Source: an uncultured Mediterraneibacter sp.
GTDB taxonomy: Bacteria > Bacillota > Clostridia > Lachnospirales > Lachnospiraceae
Length of the DNA: 64,000 bases
Assembly (NCBI RefSeq): GCF_944377805.1
Contig: NZ_CALWFZ010000006.1
Coordinates: 1-64,000 of the forward strand
Direction: 5' to 3'
The first letter of the stretch is position 1. Every line of letters starts with the position of its first letter. The notes below the pieces were generated by a model. It saw only the letters and a list, made by a program, of their open reading frames with translations, had not been told where the DNA came from and did not search any database. Positions 8,510-17,361 of this stretch are shown here, piece by piece. The position numbers and the translations under genes were made by a program.

Positions 8510-9676
8510 TTACTGCCAGAAAAATTGGTAAGGTAATACTCCGTAAGAGTTGACTCCTGCCGACTTGTAAAAAATGAAAAACATAATCAACATATATATG
8601 TATATAAATCCAGTTATTATTCTTTTGTTTGACGCATTTCTAATACTACGCGTCGCTCGTGAGAGCAGCGTAAATGAAAAGAAATAAAAGTAAAAACCCA
8701 TTCTAGTAATAATATAACTTTGGTATGCCAATATTCTAAAAACTGCCGCGCTTATAGACATATATAGAAGAAAATTAGTCGTAAATTGAGGAATATTTGA
8801 TAGGTGATATGTTTTCGAAAAAAAACTTCTCTTTCGGTGCTCTGAAATAGTAAGTCTTGATTCGTCAAACACGCCCCCACGCTTCATAAAAATAACTGCT
8901 ATCAAAATCGTAATAATATGCATAGATATTTGAAATAAGCTATTGAATGAAATTGAAATGCCACTGCCATGATAGCTTCCACTTTCGAAATAATACGCAT
9001 ACTGCTGAAATACTGTTTTTGTCAAAAAATTAACAATCTCATCAAGACCCAATAATAAGACTAGTAAGAGAATTATATATCTAATAATATATTTTCTTTT
9101 ATTCGGCAAAAAAGTAAGGGGGATAAATCCTAAACAAATTAATGCTGAGGAATGTATTAAAGCTGCAAGCAATACAATTAGCGCATACATGGCATACTTC
9201 TTGCTAGCCAAATAGTCCAAAGCAAATAGTAAAATTGCAATAGCTAGTGCCTGTGCAATTATATTCAGATACATCATCATTGTGAAAGAAGTAAAAAACA
9301 AAAAAGTTTCCATCACAACATTTTCCGAATGTCTATAAATATATCTTGCTACTGATCCATATATAATCACACTAGTGGCTATGATAAAAATCTGTGGATT
9401 ATCAGATATATATCCCAATAGTTTATCAAATATCAGAAATCCAAAATCATATGTATGGATCATGTAGAACGTTGGTATCTGTTCCCAACTTAAATTTGCA
9501 ATTGCCGTGAATCTACTTGCATAATGCTCCGCCAAGTCAATTCCCACAGTATACTTACGTAACGCGGCAACAAGAATTATTAGTGCAAAAGAGGAAATCA
9601 CAAATACCTTTCTCTTTTTTCCGTTCAGTATTCCGTTTAAAAGAATTATAAATAATACAAAGATATACATGTACAT
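8510..9676 (-). CDS. EpsG/Wzy-type O-antigen polymerase
   Basis: 388 residues with about ten transmembrane helices. The segment RKYTVGIDLAEHYASRF near residue 41 matches the R-x-x-x-VG-D signature of EpsG-family polymerases, and a long soluble loop around residues 55-80 is typical. The conserved NIIAQALAIAILLFA helix corresponds to the usual N-x-x-RQ-x-A helix with Arg absent. It should link flipped repeat units outside the membrane. Presence of both this and Wzx indicates a Wzx/Wzy-dependent pathway. Confidence 0.83.
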   Translation of the reverse strand: MYMYIFVLFIILLNGILNGKKRKVFVISSFALIILVAALRKYTVGIDLAEHYASRFTAIANLSWEQIPTFYMIHTYDFGFLIFDKLLGYISDNPQIFIIATSVIIYGSVARYIYRHSENVVMETFLFFTSFTMMMYLNIIAQALAIAILLFALDYLASKKYAMYALIVLLAALIHSSALICLGFIPLTFLPNKRKYIIRYIILLLVLLLGLDEIVNFLTKTVFQQYAYYFESGSYHGSGISISFNSLFQISMHIITILIAVIFMKRGGVFDESRLTISEHRKRSFFSKTYHLSNIPQFTTNFLLYMSISAAVFRILAYQSYIITRMGFYFYFFSFTLLSRATRSIRNASNKRIITGFIYIYMLIMFFIFYKSAGVNSYGVLPYQFFWQ

Positions 9677-9759
9677 TTTATCACCTTACTAGTCATTTCC
9701 CCTATGCGTTTTGTCTAAATAAGTGCGGATAAAAGAAGTTCCCCTTCAATGCTCGTTCT

Positions 9760-10947
9760 TCAGTGTTTTATTCGTTTAAAGATAGTCTTAAGATTCTCTG
9801 GCACAAGATTTTTTACTCTTCGTCTAAAACTGAAAACTGGTTTAAGTTCTTTAAACAATGTCTCAGAATCACTGTTTATGGTATGCAACTTATCTCGCTC
9901 TTTACAATGTACTGTTGATAAAATACTACGATTATGGATTGTCATCTTATCAAATGTACTGTCTTCTATGGTCAGTTTATCGTGAATTGCTTCAAAGATT
10001 CTTTTTGCCTTTCTAGTAGTTATAGCAACAGCTGAGGCCCCGTATCGAGCAGGAAATGACGGATGCTCTTTTTCTACTCCCCAATAATCACTAAGCAAGA
10101 AATCTGCCACTCGCTCTTGTTTTTTATACTTGCAGTGATAACATGTTTCTCTTAAGGTTCTCCCTTCAAGAAAACTTCCATAATATGGGTCTTCCTGTGA
10201 AAACCCATATTTTTTCTGCCCCTTTTCTAGCTCCATACAAAACATAAAATGCTCGCCCTTTTTGTGCTTGTCCTTACTACGAAATTGAAATCCAACAATT
10301 TTCTGGCGTTGATGCGACTCCTGCCAAAAGATATATTTTTCAAAGAGGCCCGGTGAAGGAACACCATGACATGCTATTTCAACTGTAAGTATATTCTCGT
10401 AGTCTCTTCCCAGATACTTTCTGAGTCCAGCAATTTGGCACGCAGTACCACTATACAAAACAAGCATGCCGCCTTCTGCATCCTCTTTAGCTGTTAAATA
10501 ACTGCATTCTATACGTGATTGAATATACTTTGATTGACGTATAATATTTAACTCTTCTAAGCGGTCAATTCTTACATGATGGACCGAAAGTTTTTTATCC
10601 CACGCACATCCGTACACAACGCCATGCTTGCTGAGTACATATTCTGATAATACGCCAAATACTCCTCCTGAAGTACTCGCTTTAAGTTCAGGTAAATTTT
10701 TTACAACAGCTGCATATGTTGCCAATACAGGATATAGTTCTGGCGATTTCAATTCAGGACAGGTTTTTACGCAAAGGCCACACTGAATACATAAGTGATG
10801 ATCTATTACCGGAACAAAAAAACCCCGTTCGTCTTGCTTCATCGATATGCATTTTTTAGGGCATTTTTGCACACAGGCTTCGCAGCCACAGCAACTGCCT
10901 TCATTTACATTTGATATATTTTTTTCCATATTTATTTTCTCATCCAC
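9760..10947 (-). CDS. FrhB-like protein with N-terminal 2[4Fe-4S] ferredoxin domain
   Basis: 395 residues. Residues about 15-75 hold two ferredoxin motifs (SCCGCEACVQKCP and CIQCGLCVKTCP). The FrhB core follows with STSGGVFGVLSEYV, RQSKYIQSRIE, YSGTACQIAGLRKYLG, EIACHGVPSPGLFEKY and a CYHCKYKKQERVADFLLSDYWG cysteine pair. The GTG at 10947 has GGAG seven bases upstream and overlaps the preceding stop by eight bases; the ATG at 10929 is the alternative. This is the fused form of what is encoded as two genes at 3312-4616. The substrate is unknown; a redox step on the glycan or its pyruvyl donor is inference. Confidence 0.85.
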   Translation of the reverse strand: MDEKINMEKNISNVNEGSCCGCEACVQKCPKKCISMKQDERGFFVPVIDHHLCIQCGLCVKTCPELKSPELYPVLATYAAVVKNLPELKASTSGGVFGVLSEYVLSKHGVVYGCAWDKKLSVHHVRIDRLEELNIIRQSKYIQSRIECSYLTAKEDAEGGMLVLYSGTACQIAGLRKYLGRDYENILTVEIACHGVPSPGLFEKYIFWQESHQRQKIVGFQFRSKDKHKKGEHFMFCMELEKGQKKYGFSQEDPYYGSFLEGRTLRETCYHCKYKKQERVADFLLSDYWGVEKEHPSFPARYGASAVAITTRKAKRIFEAIHDKLTIEDSTFDKMTIHNRSILSTVHCKERDKLHTINSDSETLFKELKPVFSFRRRVKNLVPENLKTIFKRIKH

Positions 10948-12076
10948 ATTCTTTCTCCAGAATGTCAAGCAACCATTTCCTTGATTTTTCTGATTCCCTC
11001 TCAATAGTTTCTCTTATATAATCAAAATTTATTGGTTTCAGATTATCTAGAGAATCCATATTATTTATGTCTATAAGTCTGTGTTCAACTCCAAGAAGTT
11101 CGGTCAAAGTATATATTCTGGAGTTTTCAGAATTTTTGTCCGCATCTGAAAATCTTTTAAATAGGATAAAATCTTTTTCAAATATAGCAGAGAAGATACA
11201 TCCATGAAATGAATCGGTACACACTAGCTCCGCATTATGGATATAGTTAACCCAATCCAACGGACCTACGTCCACATGTTCACTAAATCCGGTTTTAAAC
11301 GGACCTTTACTTGTAGGAACAATAACTACAGGTATTCCTCTTCTCCTGGAAAGTTTCTTTACAGCCTCAATGTAAGCTGGATTTGGGGTCAGTAAGTAAC
11401 AGAAAATATACCTTCCTTCTATTAACCTTTTTCCGGCATACTTCGCCCACATCTCCCTACTAATAAGCATAGTCGGATCTACCTGAACCGGAATATCCTT
11501 ATTTATCAGTTCCTTTACTAACGCTTGCCCCTGTTTTTCCCTAACTGATAAGTATTTAAACGTTTTTAGATAACCACTTATTTGCCTTTTCTTAGCATCT
11601 GGCATTTTAATAACACCAAAGCTTGGAGCATACGCTACTTTGACACTCGTGTCTGGTACTAGGTCTAAGTAATACACTGGATTCATTAATGCTGGAGACC
11701 AGATTTGATCACTACCACAAATAAATATTTCATATTCTTTTGCCGCATCAGCTACCTCTTTAGGAGTACGATATAAGTTAGTTAGTTGCATGTTTTCTTT
11801 CTTGAAGTCAAAAAATTTCTTTTCTCTTTTTTCAAAGAGCTCCGGGCGAGGATAAGATCTTTTTCCTTTTGCGTCAACAATTTTTTTTAAGAATAGATTG
11901 GGAGAATTCTTATTTTTCCACCAATTTATCAACTTAGTTTTTAGTGACGCATCATAATCAAAGTTTATTGCATTAAATTCATGATCTATAAGAAATCTCT
12001 GTAATGCAAATGCCTGTAAAACGCTTCCATAATTACCATTATGTAACCATGTAAATATTGCTATTTTCTTTGTCAT
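10940..12076 (-). CDS. Polysaccharide pyruvyltransferase family protein (copy 2)
   Basis: 378 residues. Family motifs are NYGSVLQAFALQRFL near the N-terminus, FICGSDQIWSPAL, and CTDSFHGCIFSAIF near the C-terminus. The ATG at 12076 is preferred (AGGA seven bases upstream, 19 bases after the previous stop); an earlier in-frame ATG at 12130 would overlap the upstream gene. It overlaps the FrhB/ferredoxin gene downstream, arguing for coupled translation and a shared job. It is clearly diverged from copy 1. Confidence 0.85.
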   Translation of the reverse strand: MTKKIAIFTWLHNGNYGSVLQAFALQRFLIDHEFNAINFDYDASLKTKLINWWKNKNSPNLFLKKIVDAKGKRSYPRPELFEKREKKFFDFKKENMQLTNLYRTPKEVADAAKEYEIFICGSDQIWSPALMNPVYYLDLVPDTSVKVAYAPSFGVIKMPDAKKRQISGYLKTFKYLSVREKQGQALVKELINKDIPVQVDPTMLISREMWAKYAGKRLIEGRYIFCYLLTPNPAYIEAVKKLSRRRGIPVVIVPTSKGPFKTGFSEHVDVGPLDWVNYIHNAELVCTDSFHGCIFSAIFEKDFILFKRFSDADKNSENSRIYTLTELLGVEHRLIDINNMDSLDNLKPINFDYIRETIERESEKSRKWLLDILEKECG

Positions 12077-12095
12077 CAATTTTTCCTGCCATTCT

Positions 12096-13232
12096 TCAAG
12101 TTTGAGCGAGCCCTCTAAATAATTGCTCATGTTCTTTTACTGCTCGTCTGACGTCATATTTTTTTCGGACATCACAAAGTGCTTTTTGAGTAAGTCCTCT
12201 TCTCAGATCATCATCATTGTACAACTTCATAACTGCCTTGTAAGTATCTACTGGATTATCCGGCGAGACCAACAATCCATTTTGGCCATCATAAATTATA
12301 TCCGGAATTGCATCTACTCGTGTTGCTATGATAGGTTTTTCTGCCATCATATATTCCGGCAATGCCAAACCAAACCCCTCCCATCGTGAGAGCAAGCATG
12401 CAACATCAAACAACTCCACATAGCTCATCGGATTTTTAACCCACCCGGTTATGTGAAGTGCTTTTGTAAGCCCGTTGTCTTCAGCACATTTTCTGATTTC
12501 TGACTCCATTTCACCGCTTCCTACAATAATAAAATGTGCCGATGGGATCCTATCTTTAATTAGCTTTGCAGCCTTAATAAAAATGTCAGGTGCCTTCTGC
12601 TGGCTTATTCGCCCAACCATTCCAACAACAAATGCATCATCAGGGATATGTAGATTTTGTCTCGTAACATTGTTGCCTGAACGATCTTCATATTCCTTGA
12701 CATCCACACCATTATAAATAACCTGAAGTTTTTCTCTCGTGCAAATATGATTACTTAGAGCAGATTGTTTTTCAGCCTCTGAGATACAAATAATTTTTTC
12801 ACAAAATGGCGCTGCTAGTTTTTCTATTACTCTATATAAATACTTATTTTTCTTTGAGCATTGCATATTAAAAGCCCACCCATGTGGGTTATAAATACAG
12901 TGATTTTTCAATCCAATATTAGCAATGCGCGTAATCGCTCCCGCCTTACTAGAATGGGCATAAACAATATCTGGACGATATAGTTTGATGAGTTCTCTTA
13001 AATGACCGGCAGCTCTAAGATCATTTCCATTAATGGCTCTTGTCATTTTAATTTGAATGAACTCAGACGTCAACCCATTATAATCTTCTCTGTGAAAGTC
13101 TTGAGAGCAGACAAGAATGTTCTCGAATTTTTCTTTATTCAAATATTTTAGAAGCATTCGAATGTAGCGATCCACTCCACCTGCTGCTTGAGCCACATGC
13201 AGTATTCTTATTCTCTTTTCTGTCATCCTCAT
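12096..13232 (-). CDS. GT4-family glycosyltransferase (copy 2)
   Basis: 378 residues, GT-B fold. Seen are the N-terminal HVAQAAGGVDRYIRMLLKYL, a central HGWAFNM, the donor-site FVVGMVGRISQQKAPD and the EX7E motif EGFGLALPE. It resembles EpsD-like capsule glycosyltransferases. AAAGGA lies six bases before the ATG. This is the first gene of the AT-rich cassette, downstream of the priming transferase, so it may add the second sugar (inference). Confidence 0.88.
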   Translation of the reverse strand: MRMTEKRIRILHVAQAAGGVDRYIRMLLKYLNKEKFENILVCSQDFHREDYNGLTSEFIQIKMTRAINGNDLRAAGHLRELIKLYRPDIVYAHSSKAGAITRIANIGLKNHCIYNPHGWAFNMQCSKKNKYLYRVIEKLAAPFCEKIICISEAEKQSALSNHICTREKLQVIYNGVDVKEYEDRSGNNVTRQNLHIPDDAFVVGMVGRISQQKAPDIFIKAAKLIKDRIPSAHFIIVGSGEMESEIRKCAEDNGLTKALHITGWVKNPMSYVELFDVACLLSRWEGFGLALPEYMMAEKPIIATRVDAIPDIIYDGQNGLLVSPDNPVDTYKAVMKLYNDDDLRRGLTQKALCDVRKKYDVRRAVKEHEQLFRGLAQT

Positions 13233-13339
13233 GCTTCTTCCTTTCAGTAGTAATTTTTCAAATTATGCATGGGCTTCCTCTGAAGGTCTACTCTTATACA
13301 TGGCAATCAAAACTTCTTACTTTTTCACAAAGCATCCCT

Positions 13340-14782
13340 TCACTTCGACCCACTCCCGGTCAGCACCACAAGTACTGTCTTCAACAGTATTTTTATATCC
13401 ATTCCGATATTCCAGTTTTTTATGTACTTCATATCCAGCGACACCACTTCTTCAAAATCCGTGATATCGTTTCGACCGCTCACCTGCCACATGCCTGTGA
13501 GTCCGGGTTTCACAGCGAGTCTGGCACGGTGATACGGTTTGTACTGTTTCCACTCATCTTCTGTCGGCGGCCTTGTGCCGACCAGACTCATATCGCCTTT
13601 AAGTACATTCCAGAACTGTGGGAACTCATCCAGCGAAGTTTTCCTGATAAACCAGCCCAGTCCATGTTTTGTTCCGTCCGGTCCGCTGCCGATGATTCTC
13701 GGATCCGCTTCCATCTTGAACATACATCCGCTCATTTCATTTTTATCCATCAGGTCACTTTTCCGTTTCTCAGCGTCCTGATACATACTGCGGAATTTAT
13801 ATATTTTAAACCGTTTTCCGTTTTTCCCGACTCTTGTCTGAGAAAAGAAAATCGGCCCCGGAGACGAGATATAGATCGCCGGCGCCAGAAAGACCGTTAT
13901 GATTCCGGTCAAAATCAGACCAACCACACCTCCACAGACGTCCATTATCCGCTTCAGTATAATCTGCCGGAAGCTTGCCACCCTCACAGTGGAAGTCAGC
14001 ACCATATATCCTCCCATACGGTTAATATACTGATTGGGCGTCCACTCTTCCATTCCTTTCAAAACGTCGTGGACTGTCAGTCCCATGTCCAGACATTGGG
14101 AAGTCAGTTCGCACGGCACTTTTGTCTTATCACCCACACCGATAAACACAGCGTCTACCCATCTTGTCTGTATATATTCAGGGATCACATCCGCCCGGCA
14201 CAGGACCGGTATGTCCCGGATTGTCTCGTTTTCCTCCGGATTCTCATTCGCATATGCGATCCCGATGATTTCAAATTCATTAAAGCTGTTCAGCCTCATT
14301 CTCTCAAGTACGTCATCCGCCTCACTTCTTGTCGTGACCAGAAGCATATTTATCTTCTGATAAAAAAGTCTTTTGTGTTTGACCAGATAACGCTTGCAGA
14401 TAATTCTTTCAAGATATATGAAAATTACCGCCATTGGTATGAACCATATAAAAGAAAGCCGTGAAAATGCCGACGCCTTCTTGCTGAGGAACAGATAGCA
14501 TACTTCCAGTACACTCAGAAGAAATACATGGTTGAGGACATATTTGAACTCAATGAAATATCCTCTTCTCATGATTCCATGATATGGCTCTGTGAAAAAA
14601 ACAATACAAATATCGATCAGGCATATGACAACACCTATGCTCAGGTATGTTTCATCCTGATACGGATTTTCTAACCCCATCCTCATCACATAACTGCATA
14701 TGTAAGCAATCTGGAACATAATCATATCCAAAAGGATAAAGTCCCAGTGCTTCAGCCATGTGGTATTAGCTTTGCTGTACAT
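13340..14782 (-). CDS. Polyprenyl-phosphate sugar-1-phosphate transferase (priming glycosyltransferase)
   Basis: 480 residues. About four or five N-terminal helices (residues 12-125) and a nucleotide-binding-like middle domain precede the bacterial sugar-transferase domain (about 285-475): KRIMDVCGGVVGLILTG, PIFFSQTRVGKNGKRFKIYKFRSM, KTSLDEFPQFWNVLKGDMSL, VGTRPP and KPGLTGMWQVSGRND. This is the CpsE/WbaP-type enzyme that starts each repeat unit on undecaprenyl phosphate at the inner membrane. Its base composition matches the conserved cps genes, not the AT-rich cassette that starts right after it. Confidence 0.92.
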   Translation of the reverse strand: MYSKANTTWLKHWDFILLDMIMFQIAYICSYVMRMGLENPYQDETYLSIGVVICLIDICIVFFTEPYHGIMRRGYFIEFKYVLNHVFLLSVLEVCYLFLSKKASAFSRLSFIWFIPMAVIFIYLERIICKRYLVKHKRLFYQKINMLLVTTRSEADDVLERMRLNSFNEFEIIGIAYANENPEENETIRDIPVLCRADVIPEYIQTRWVDAVFIGVGDKTKVPCELTSQCLDMGLTVHDVLKGMEEWTPNQYINRMGGYMVLTSTVRVASFRQIILKRIMDVCGGVVGLILTGIITVFLAPAIYISSPGPIFFSQTRVGKNGKRFKIYKFRSMYQDAEKRKSDLMDKNEMSGCMFKMEADPRIIGSGPDGTKHGLGWFIRKTSLDEFPQFWNVLKGDMSLVGTRPPTEDEWKQYKPYHRARLAVKPGLTGMWQVSGRNDITDFEEVVSLDMKYIKNWNIGMDIKILLKTVLVVLTGSGSK

Positions 14783-14801
14783 GCACCTTTACTCCATACT
14801 C

Positions 14802-14827
14802 GGGCGCGCATGCAGACACGCGCGCCC
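14802..14827 (-). terminator. GC-rich hairpin inside the capsule operon
   Basis: Eight perfect base pairs (GGGCGCGC with GCGCGCCC) and a 10-base loop lie between the SPQTG protein gene and the priming transferase. No T-run follows on either strand, so it more likely stabilises or attenuates the message than ends it. Confidence 0.45.
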
Positions 14828-14848
14828 ATAATGTAATAGACTCCCTTA

Positions 14849-15496
14849 TTATTGTCTGGCTTTTCTGTATGTCACAACACCTGCTGCTGCAAGGACAGCC
14901 GCTGCGCCGAGCCATACCATCCAGTTAGAAGTCATACCCGTCTGCGGGGATGTTCCTTTTGCATCTGTTGATGCTGCGGCGCCACCCGTGTTAGCAATAA
15001 CCGCTACAGGTGACAGATCCTGGAACTCAGCTGTGATCAGTTTGTTCGTATAGTCTACATCTGAAGGCTCTACGATCTCCCACAGGCTTCTCTCTGTGCT
15101 GTAGTGAAGCAGTTTGACGTCTGTCATACCTGACGTCAGCGAAGACACTGACAGAGTCACTTCGTACATACCGTTTGCGTTCTTCTGGGCGCCTGTGGCA
15201 ACCAGGTCGAAGAACGGTGTGATGGCTTCTTTACCCGACAGTTCGTCTGCCAGGTTCGGAGCAAGCTCAGCGATAGCCTGAAGTGAAGATGCCCCCGTAT
15301 TTACCGCAAGAATTGCCTCCATCACCGCGGCATCCAGATCCATAGATCCTTCTGTGATCTCTGTGATCTGGTAGCTGCCGGCAGAGCTGCCTGCCAGCGA
15401 TGCCTCGCCCACTTTACTTCCGACAGCAAAGGTTGTTACAGCCTGTGATACGATCAACGCAGCTGCAAGGATCGTACCAAAAATTTTCTTCTTCAT
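14849..15496 (-). CDS. Secreted SPQTG-anchored surface protein (sortase substrate)
   Basis: 215 residues. The signal peptide (MKKKIFGTILAAALIVSQAVTTFA) ends near residue 24. A small, lysine-poor ectodomain follows, with a repeat-free beta-rich stretch (about 95-165) ending in SPVAVI. The C-terminus has SPQTG at about 182-186, a hydrophobic helix and RKARQ, the standard sorting signal. SPxTG is the motif described for Clostridioides difficile class B sortase. The gene for a class B sortase lies 23 bases upstream, and both sit in the capsule operon. The ectodomain function is unknown. Confidence 0.85.
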   Translation of the reverse strand: MKKKIFGTILAAALIVSQAVTTFAVGSKVGEASLAGSSAGSYQITEITEGSMDLDAAVMEAILAVNTGASSLQAIAELAPNLADELSGKEAITPFFDLVATGAQKNANGMYEVTLSVSSLTSGMTDVKLLHYSTERSLWEIVEPSDVDYTNKLITAEFQDLSPVAVIANTGGAAASTDAKGTSPQTGMTSNWMVWLGAAAVLAAAGVVTYRKARQ

Positions 15497-15519
15497 CGGT
15501 GCTCATCCTTCCTTTCTTT

Positions 15520-16281
15520 TTATTTTTCTATAGATATCAGCACAGCCTGTACGATATACCGCACGTCATGCTGAGTTCCATAGCATGTTGACATGGTGAT
15601 GATCTTATCGTCAACACCAACTGCTGTATCAGTATCGATAAAGGAATTCATATCCCTTATGGAAAATATCTCATTCAGATACTGTTGATACACATCAGGA
15701 TTCGAGAAATCATAACTTTGCAGAATATGCCGGTTGTCGTAGAGATACGCTGCAAATATCTGATAGTGCCTGATGGCATCCGGTGTGTATATAATAACTT
15801 CTCTGTTTGTGTCAAAGAAGCTCCTGTCCATATAGTCGTGAAGTGTACGGAACATACTTCCGTTCTTCATGTTATGTCCATAGATAATCGTGTTGGGATC
15901 TTCAAAGTCTTTGCTGTTATAATTTTCCGTGTAGATCGATCCCTCCGGCTTTTCCTCTCCGTCAATGGTATGCGTCAGGTAGTAGCTGTTGTCTGTCTCG
16001 CTTTGCAGAATCGGATAGTCGACTGATGTGCCCGGCACGGTAATCCATGCATACACATCAGGATTTCTCTCCTGAAGCGCCGCGAAATCGATCGGGATCT
16101 CTACCGGTGTATCCTCCGGCTCTGGTTCCTCCTCAGGTACGCCTGTTCCGACTTCTTCCCGGATCTCCTCGTACTGGTCTCCCGCATTTCTCTGGAGCAG
16201 ATACTGCCGTATTCCTATGGCCGCGCATATTGCCGCTGCCAGTATGATAATAGCACTGATTACAATGTATTTTTTCTTCAC
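15520..16281 (-). CDS. srtB: Class B sortase
   Basis: 253 residues: an N-terminal membrane anchor (about 5-25), an acidic linker (EEEPEPEDTPVEIP) and a catalytic domain. The triad is visible as His in YGHNMKNGSMFRTL, Cys in TMSTCYG and Arg in DVRYIVQAVL; PGTSVDYPILQ is the class B opening motif. It cleaves sorting signals and attaches proteins to peptidoglycan. The start is a GTG at 16281 preceded by GAGGTGAGG. The neighbouring SPQTG protein is its probable substrate, and the SPETG protein at 23.6-25.4 kb may be another. Confidence 0.9.
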   Translation of the reverse strand: MKKKYIVISAIIILAAAICAAIGIRQYLLQRNAGDQYEEIREEVGTGVPEEEPEPEDTPVEIPIDFAALQERNPDVYAWITVPGTSVDYPILQSETDNSYYLTHTIDGEEKPEGSIYTENYNSKDFEDPNTIIYGHNMKNGSMFRTLHDYMDRSFFDTNREVIIYTPDAIRHYQIFAAYLYDNRHILQSYDFSNPDVYQQYLNEIFSIRDMNSFIDTDTAVGVDDKIITMSTCYGTQHDVRYIVQAVLISIEK

Positions 16282-16318
16282 AGCGCCTCACCTCTTAAGC
16301 TGTTCTCTGTGAATAGTA

Positions 16319-17344
16319 TCATTGCTGTTCCGCCTCCTCATAAAATGTCTCTATGATCTTTTCATAAAGAGCATCGTCGTCTACATGATACTCGTCATAA
16401 GCCGCGCCTTCCACGCCTTCGCCCGGTACCGTCCACCCTTCGGCTGTCCCTCCCTGAGAGATGCTCTCCGCCAGGTCGGCAAACTGGTCAGTGCTCATGC
16501 TTGTCACCATATATGGTTCAAGTGACAGATAGAGATTCGCCGCGTATCCCGGATCCTGAGCGAATTGACTTCTGGCAGCCTCGCCGAAAGCCGAGATAAA
16601 TGCCTGCTGGCGCTCCGTGCGGTCCAGGGCACTCTGGCTCACCGTTATATCACGGTATCTGACGAATGTTTCTGTATTTTCTGGTGTCAGCGTCACCTGA
16701 GCGCCCTCCTGAAACTCCGGGTAAGCCGCCGCAAGGCTATCGTTTGGAACAGTAACGCTTAAATTGCCCACGCTCTCCGTCAGTACCGGAAGGCCGTCCA
16801 GATTAACAGCACAGTAGGATTGAATGGGCAGACCGTAGAACAAATCAGATACCGCCTGCTCCGTCAGACGGCAGCTTTTGTGTCCGCCGTCACCGAATGC
16901 ATAAGAAAGACTGATGTGGTCTTCGCTCATTCCCGCGCTCTCACCGCTTGGGAGAAATACTTCTATATTTGTCATTGTATCCCGCGGGATTGTGATCAGT
17001 GTCACGGTGCCTTCCACTCTGTTCCATGAGGCAAGATAGATCGCATCTGCCTGTCCGGCATTTGCCTGGCCTTCGGTTGTCTCCACCGGCTCTCTGCTGT
17101 CTACACCGATGAGGAGATAGTTGCTCAAATGGGAATTATATTTATATGCCTTTCCTTTCCACTGTACTGTATCGGCAGAACCGGAACTCCTGCTCTGGTC
17201 TGTTGCCTTTACTTCGCTGTAATCACTGCCCGCGGTCCGGCCCCATATAAATATAAGTACGGCCACCGCGACTGCTGCTGCGATCACGGGAATGATCCAT
17301 ATCTTCCGTTTTCTTCTTTTTCTTCTGCTCCTGGTATCAGACAT
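16319..17344 (-). CDS. LytR-CpsA-Psr (LCP) family glycan ligase
   Basis: 341 residues with a basic N-terminus, a transmembrane anchor (about 14-32) and an extracellular LCP domain. Characteristic residues are in LLIGVDSREP, TLITIPRDTMT and YRDITVSQSALDRTERQQAF. LCP enzymes transfer finished undecaprenyl-linked glycans to peptidoglycan. Its place between the tyrosine kinase and the sortase suggests it attaches this capsule to the cell wall. Confidence 0.9.
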   Translation of the reverse strand: MSDTRSRRKRRKRKIWIIPVIAAAVAVAVLIFIWGRTAGSDYSEVKATDQSRSSGSADTVQWKGKAYKYNSHLSNYLLIGVDSREPVETTEGQANAGQADAIYLASWNRVEGTVTLITIPRDTMTNIEVFLPSGESAGMSEDHISLSYAFGDGGHKSCRLTEQAVSDLFYGLPIQSYCAVNLDGLPVLTESVGNLSVTVPNDSLAAAYPEFQEGAQVTLTPENTETFVRYRDITVSQSALDRTERQQAFISAFGEAARSQFAQDPGYAANLYLSLEPYMVTSMSTDQFADLAESISQGGTAEGWTVPGEGVEGAAYDEYHVDDDALYEKIIETFYEEAEQQ

Positions 17345-17361
17345 ATTTTTCCGCCGCCTTA

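Noticed and set aside
13265..14464. Long plus-strand frame (399 codons)
   Set aside because: Antisense to the priming sugar transferase, whose motifs are unambiguous; the translation resembles no protein.
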